Positions 61,784-64,000 of a DNA stretch of 64,000 nucleotides are shown one piece after another. The DNA is from Calothrix sp. NIES-4105 (lineage in GTDB: Bacteria > Cyanobacteriota > Cyanobacteriia > Cyanobacteriales > Nostocaceae). Under the pieces are notes generated by a model. It was not told the DNA's origin. It worked only from the letters and a program-made list of their open reading frames with translations, and made no database searches. The stretch spans positions 2,865,614 through 2,929,613 of the forward strand of contig NZ_AP018290.1 of the NCBI RefSeq assembly GCF_002368415.1, given 5' to 3'. The translations under genes and the position numbers were made by a program. Position 1 is the first letter of the stretch. Each line of letters begins with the position of its first letter.

Positions 61784-62676
61784 GTGCTGTTCTTGAGACG
61801 CGCTAATTATACATCGTTATTATGTTGCTCTTAAGTTCCAGTAGATACTTATGGCAGCTTATACTTCGTCTTAACTTTACCTCTTTTTAAAGAGATATAA
61901 ACCCAAGTCTTTATCTTTTTTTACTATTGACCAAAGCTTTATCAATCAACCAATTCGACGCATTTATACTCTAAGCTATTCTCTATATCTAAATAAAATT
62001 TTTACTATCCTCGCATATATATGCGCTTTCTTATGGCTGTATTTTAGATGCAGGCGCCTAGAGTAGCTCTAGGCACGGAGAAGAAAATGGTGCTTTATAA
62101 TGCAATTAATACAAGTTCATGAATCTTTTTTGATACTCAATAGCTTCACCAATTCTGTAGAGAAATATTTTTTTATTGGTGTTTTCAACAAGTTGCGAAT
62201 TTCTCAACCTGATAGTCAGTCACATCTAATTACAATTCGCTAACTCAAAAGTTTTGGAGATATATATTTACCACAGAGACTTCTAGTACACAGAGAGGTT
62301 TAGAAGTGGCGCCAAACTTTCCAGAATTAATGACATAGACCAAAGCGTGGTTCATGTCATTAAATTTGGGGTGTTGGAGGAATGAACCACAAAGACACAA
62401 AGGACACAAAGAAAGAATTTTTAATAAGTGAACCTACCAAAACTATTGACATAGACTACTAGTTCAAAAAGTTTTGGGAAGTTCTCTCTTCTTACCTCTT
62501 GCTTTATGGTTCATCCCTCTTTACTCTGCGTACTCTGTGTCTCTGTGGTAAAAAAACTACATCCTGAAATCGGTCTTTCCTGACAGAGCGTGTGAAAAGG
62601 GCAGGGAAGCAAGAAATTATTAAGAAGCTCTAAATAACTTAAAATATGATTCTCATAAATTTAAGGTGTTAGCTTT
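61784..62676. other. 893-bp repeat-rich intergenic region
   Basis: The first 250 bases are AT-rich. The hairpin GCCTAGAG-TAG-CTCTAGGC (62056-62074) is followed by more AT-rich DNA. From 62265 on, dispersed repeats dominate: a CACAGAGACTTCTAG word, the ACTAGT-type element at 62356-62463, and a CTCTGTGTCTCTGTGGTAAA word near 62530. No gene was identified. Confidence 0.65.
62356..62463. mobile_element. fourth copy of the 95-bp core element
   Basis: The core from GTCATTAAATTTGG to AAACTATTGAC is again 95 bp (62356-62450), oriented like copy A at 19668. The right border ACTAGT (62458-62463) is kept; the left border has decayed to CAAAGCGTGG. It is over 40 kb from the other copies, so the element is dispersed. 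Confidence 0.75.
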
Positions 62677-63132
62677 TTACCCAAGAAAAAATTCTTCAAA
62701 CAATGTGTAAAACTTCGGCGCCAGAAACTCAAATTTATCTCCAATACAATCAGGAGTAGTGATTTTATAGCCTTTCCCATTGAACCAATTCCAAGTCTTG
62801 TATGGCGTGTGAATGAGATGAGCCATTCCTTGAGAATAGTAACCGGATAAAGTTACAGCCTTAATTTTTGGGAAGAAGCAGACACTGAAATTAATGTTTT
62901 TGCCTATGTGTTTTTCTTTTTTGAAAGTTATAGACAAGTTGTTACAACCAATTTCTGGAGCTAGAAACTCATACTCGTTTGAAGGAAATATAAAAGCTAT
63001 ATCGGAACAGGTTGCTTGTCGATACAATAATTTGAACTCTGTTTCCGGGAACACTAAAGCCGCAATGTTAGCAGCTTCTACCTGCAAATCTGCTTGTATA
63101 CTATAAATTACTTTGATGGCATCACAAGACAT
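62677..63132 (-). CDS. hypothetical protein
   Basis: 151 residues, soluble, mixed alpha/beta, no recognised family. An internal near-repeat is visible: EYEFLAPEIGC near residue 55 and KFEFLAPKFYT near 138. ATG 63132 starts MSCDAIKVIYSIQADLQVEAANIAALVFPE. Flanking DNA is AT-rich and shows no operon partner; the vMAP-like gene beyond is divergent. Confidence 0.55.
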   Translation of the reverse strand: MSCDAIKVIYSIQADLQVEAANIAALVFPETEFKLLYRQATCSDIAFIFPSNEYEFLAPEIGCNNLSITFKKEKHIGKNINFSVCFFPKIKAVTLSGYYSQGMAHLIHTPYKTWNWFNGKGYKITTPDCIGDKFEFLAPKFYTLFEEFFLG

Positions 63133-63398
63133 TTTTTTATCCTTAAATTACTGTGGTATATATCATTTTCTTCCTTTTGCCGTTATTTTAACAACTGCTT
63201 AATAAATTAATTTCATATCAACTTCATATAAATCTCATATAAATTTTTGTCGCATCATAACATTTTGTATAAAAAAATACTTTTATTTTATGCGTGATAG
63301 TGGCAAAACAATACTTTCATCAAGTTAATTTATAACCAAGCATAGTCAGCGCTCTGAATTTGGAAAACATCTAAAAAATGTTCAAATTTGTGTTCTGT

Positions 63399-63447
63399 AG
63401 CTACGGTATATTTAAAAACATGAAGTTCAACCACAGGAACCGTAGCT
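63399..63447 (+). promoter_or_regulatory. inverted repeat AGCTACGGT...ACCGTAGCT directly before the last gene
   Basis: Nine-base perfect arms at 63399-63407 and 63439-63447, ending three bases before ATG 63451. The right arm covers the expected ribosome-binding position. It could sequester initiation, or be a dimeric operator. Confidence 0.5.
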
Positions 63448-63450
63448 TCT

Positions 63451-64000
63451 ATGAACCTCGATTCTCTGCTTGAAATTGTTAATAGCAAGCTGCTGACCAT
63501 GCAAAGCCGCCCTCTAAGCTGGGCAGAACGTTTGATTTTGCGGGGAATCTGGGACGATTGTACTTATAACCAAATGGCTCAAGAAGGTGGTTATAGTCCT
63601 GGATATCTTTCTAATGTCGTGGCGCCGGAGTTGTGCCAAAGACTGTCTATGCTAATTGACAGGCGTGTTAACAAAAGAAATTGTCGTGGGCTGCTAGAGC
63701 AATATGCTGCTTGTTTGAATACAGAAAAATTGCCTTCTGAGCAATTTCCTGCTAATTTCTATTCCAATGTCAGCTATTCTCATGTCAGCCAAGATATGTT
63801 GCCTTGCTTCCCTAGTGGCTCGGTTCCTCTCGGCTCTCCTTTTTATATTGAAGACTCTGCCCTAAAAGCTATTATTCGTGAAGAGATTACTAAAGGAGGC
63901 GCCTTAGTCAGAATTAGAGCTCCTAGGGAAAATGGGAAAACGTCACTATTGCTGAGAATTTTAGATTATGCCAATTCGATCAATTACCGCACAGCTAGCT
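63451..64000 (+). CDS. vMAP-type HTH plus AAA-like ATPase protein (5' part only)
   Basis: The open frame from ATG 63451 runs off the window after 183 codons. Residues 1-85 have the N-terminal helix-turn-helix of vWA-MoxR-associated proteins: SWAERLILRGIWDDCTYNQMA, then GYSPGYLSNVVAPELCQRLS. After a linker, SPFYIEDSALKAIIREEITKGGALVRIRAPRENGKTSLLLRI begins an AAA-like (AAA_35-type) P-loop, with RENGKTS as Walker A. Such proteins sit in predicted NTPase-based conflict systems of cyanobacteria. Neighbouring effector genes would lie beyond the window. Confidence 0.8.
   Translation, partial: MNLDSLLEIVNSKLLTMQSRPLSWAERLILRGIWDDCTYNQMAQEGGYSPGYLSNVVAPELCQRLSMLIDRRVNKRNCRGLLEQYAACLNTEKLPSEQFPANFYSNVSYSHVSQDMLPCFPSGSVPLGSPFYIEDSALKAIIREEITKGGALVRIRAPRENGKTSLLLRILDYANSINYRTAS

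Overview
The window looks like a chromosomal segment of a filamentous, probably Nostocales-type cyanobacterium. I see a chlorophyll/tocopherol geranylgeranyl reductase (chlP), an RpaA-type response regulator, a PATAN-domain (PatA/PixG-like) regulator, an SLH iron-uptake porin, glycolate dehydrogenase subunits (glcE, glcF), a thylakoid-lumen type pentapeptide protein, PEP-CTERM and WGxxG-type C-terminal sorting proteins, and a large DUF4912 protein. The DNA is AT-rich (about 38-40% GC by eye). It carries an extremely over-represented palindrome, GGCGCC (about 110 copies by eye). I did not notice the usual cyanobacterial HIP1 octamer GCGATCGC.

Layout. 0-2.3 kb: pentapeptide protein and the lipid II flippase murJ. 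2.4-5.8 kb: small hypothetical genes plus one intact outer-membrane barrel gene preceded by two 3'-end fragments of itself; one fragment carries a MITE insertion whose empty site is kept by the other. 5.8-18.6 kb: metabolic and regulatory genes (DUF72, glpK, PATAN regulator, GH57 hydrolase, an archaeal-type prolyl-tRNA synthetase, RNase T2, SagB-like oxidoreductase, Ser/Thr kinase, DUF4349 lipoprotein). 18.7-26.1 kb: an accessory, decaying region with a chain of ACTAGT-bounded repeat elements, duplicated gene remnants and three toxin-antitoxin modules. In all three the antitoxin is intact and the toxin is broken by frameshift or stop. 26.2-33.5 kb: glcE-glcF, a CBS/PAS histidine kinase with a REC-kinase partner, and cysA.

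33.8-51.8 kb: a Thr/Gly repeat protein, a porin whose signal peptide seems replaced by an inserted palindrome, and a long minus-strand glycan cluster: ugd, two MurG-like transferases, an MsbA-type ABC exporter, a histidine phosphatase, two GT4 and one GT2 transferases. Upstream of the cluster is a two-component locus (OmpR-type regulator, stand-alone receiver, histidine kinase, small lipoprotein). ATGAGAA boxes with an 11-bp period plus an inverted TTCTCAT occur both inside the two-component locus and upstream of ugd, so I infer that the regulator may control glycan production.

52-64 kb: chlP, a PEP-CTERM protein, rpaA, an alpha/beta hydrolase, a small ribbon-helix-helix-like gene divergent from two tiny genes, a 1329-residue phosphate-binding-like/DUF4912 membrane protein, a repeat-rich gap, a hypothetical gene, and the 5' end of a vMAP/AAA-like gene running off the window. 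No tRNA, rRNA or CRISPR array was seen. All calls come from reading translations and motifs; no database search was run.
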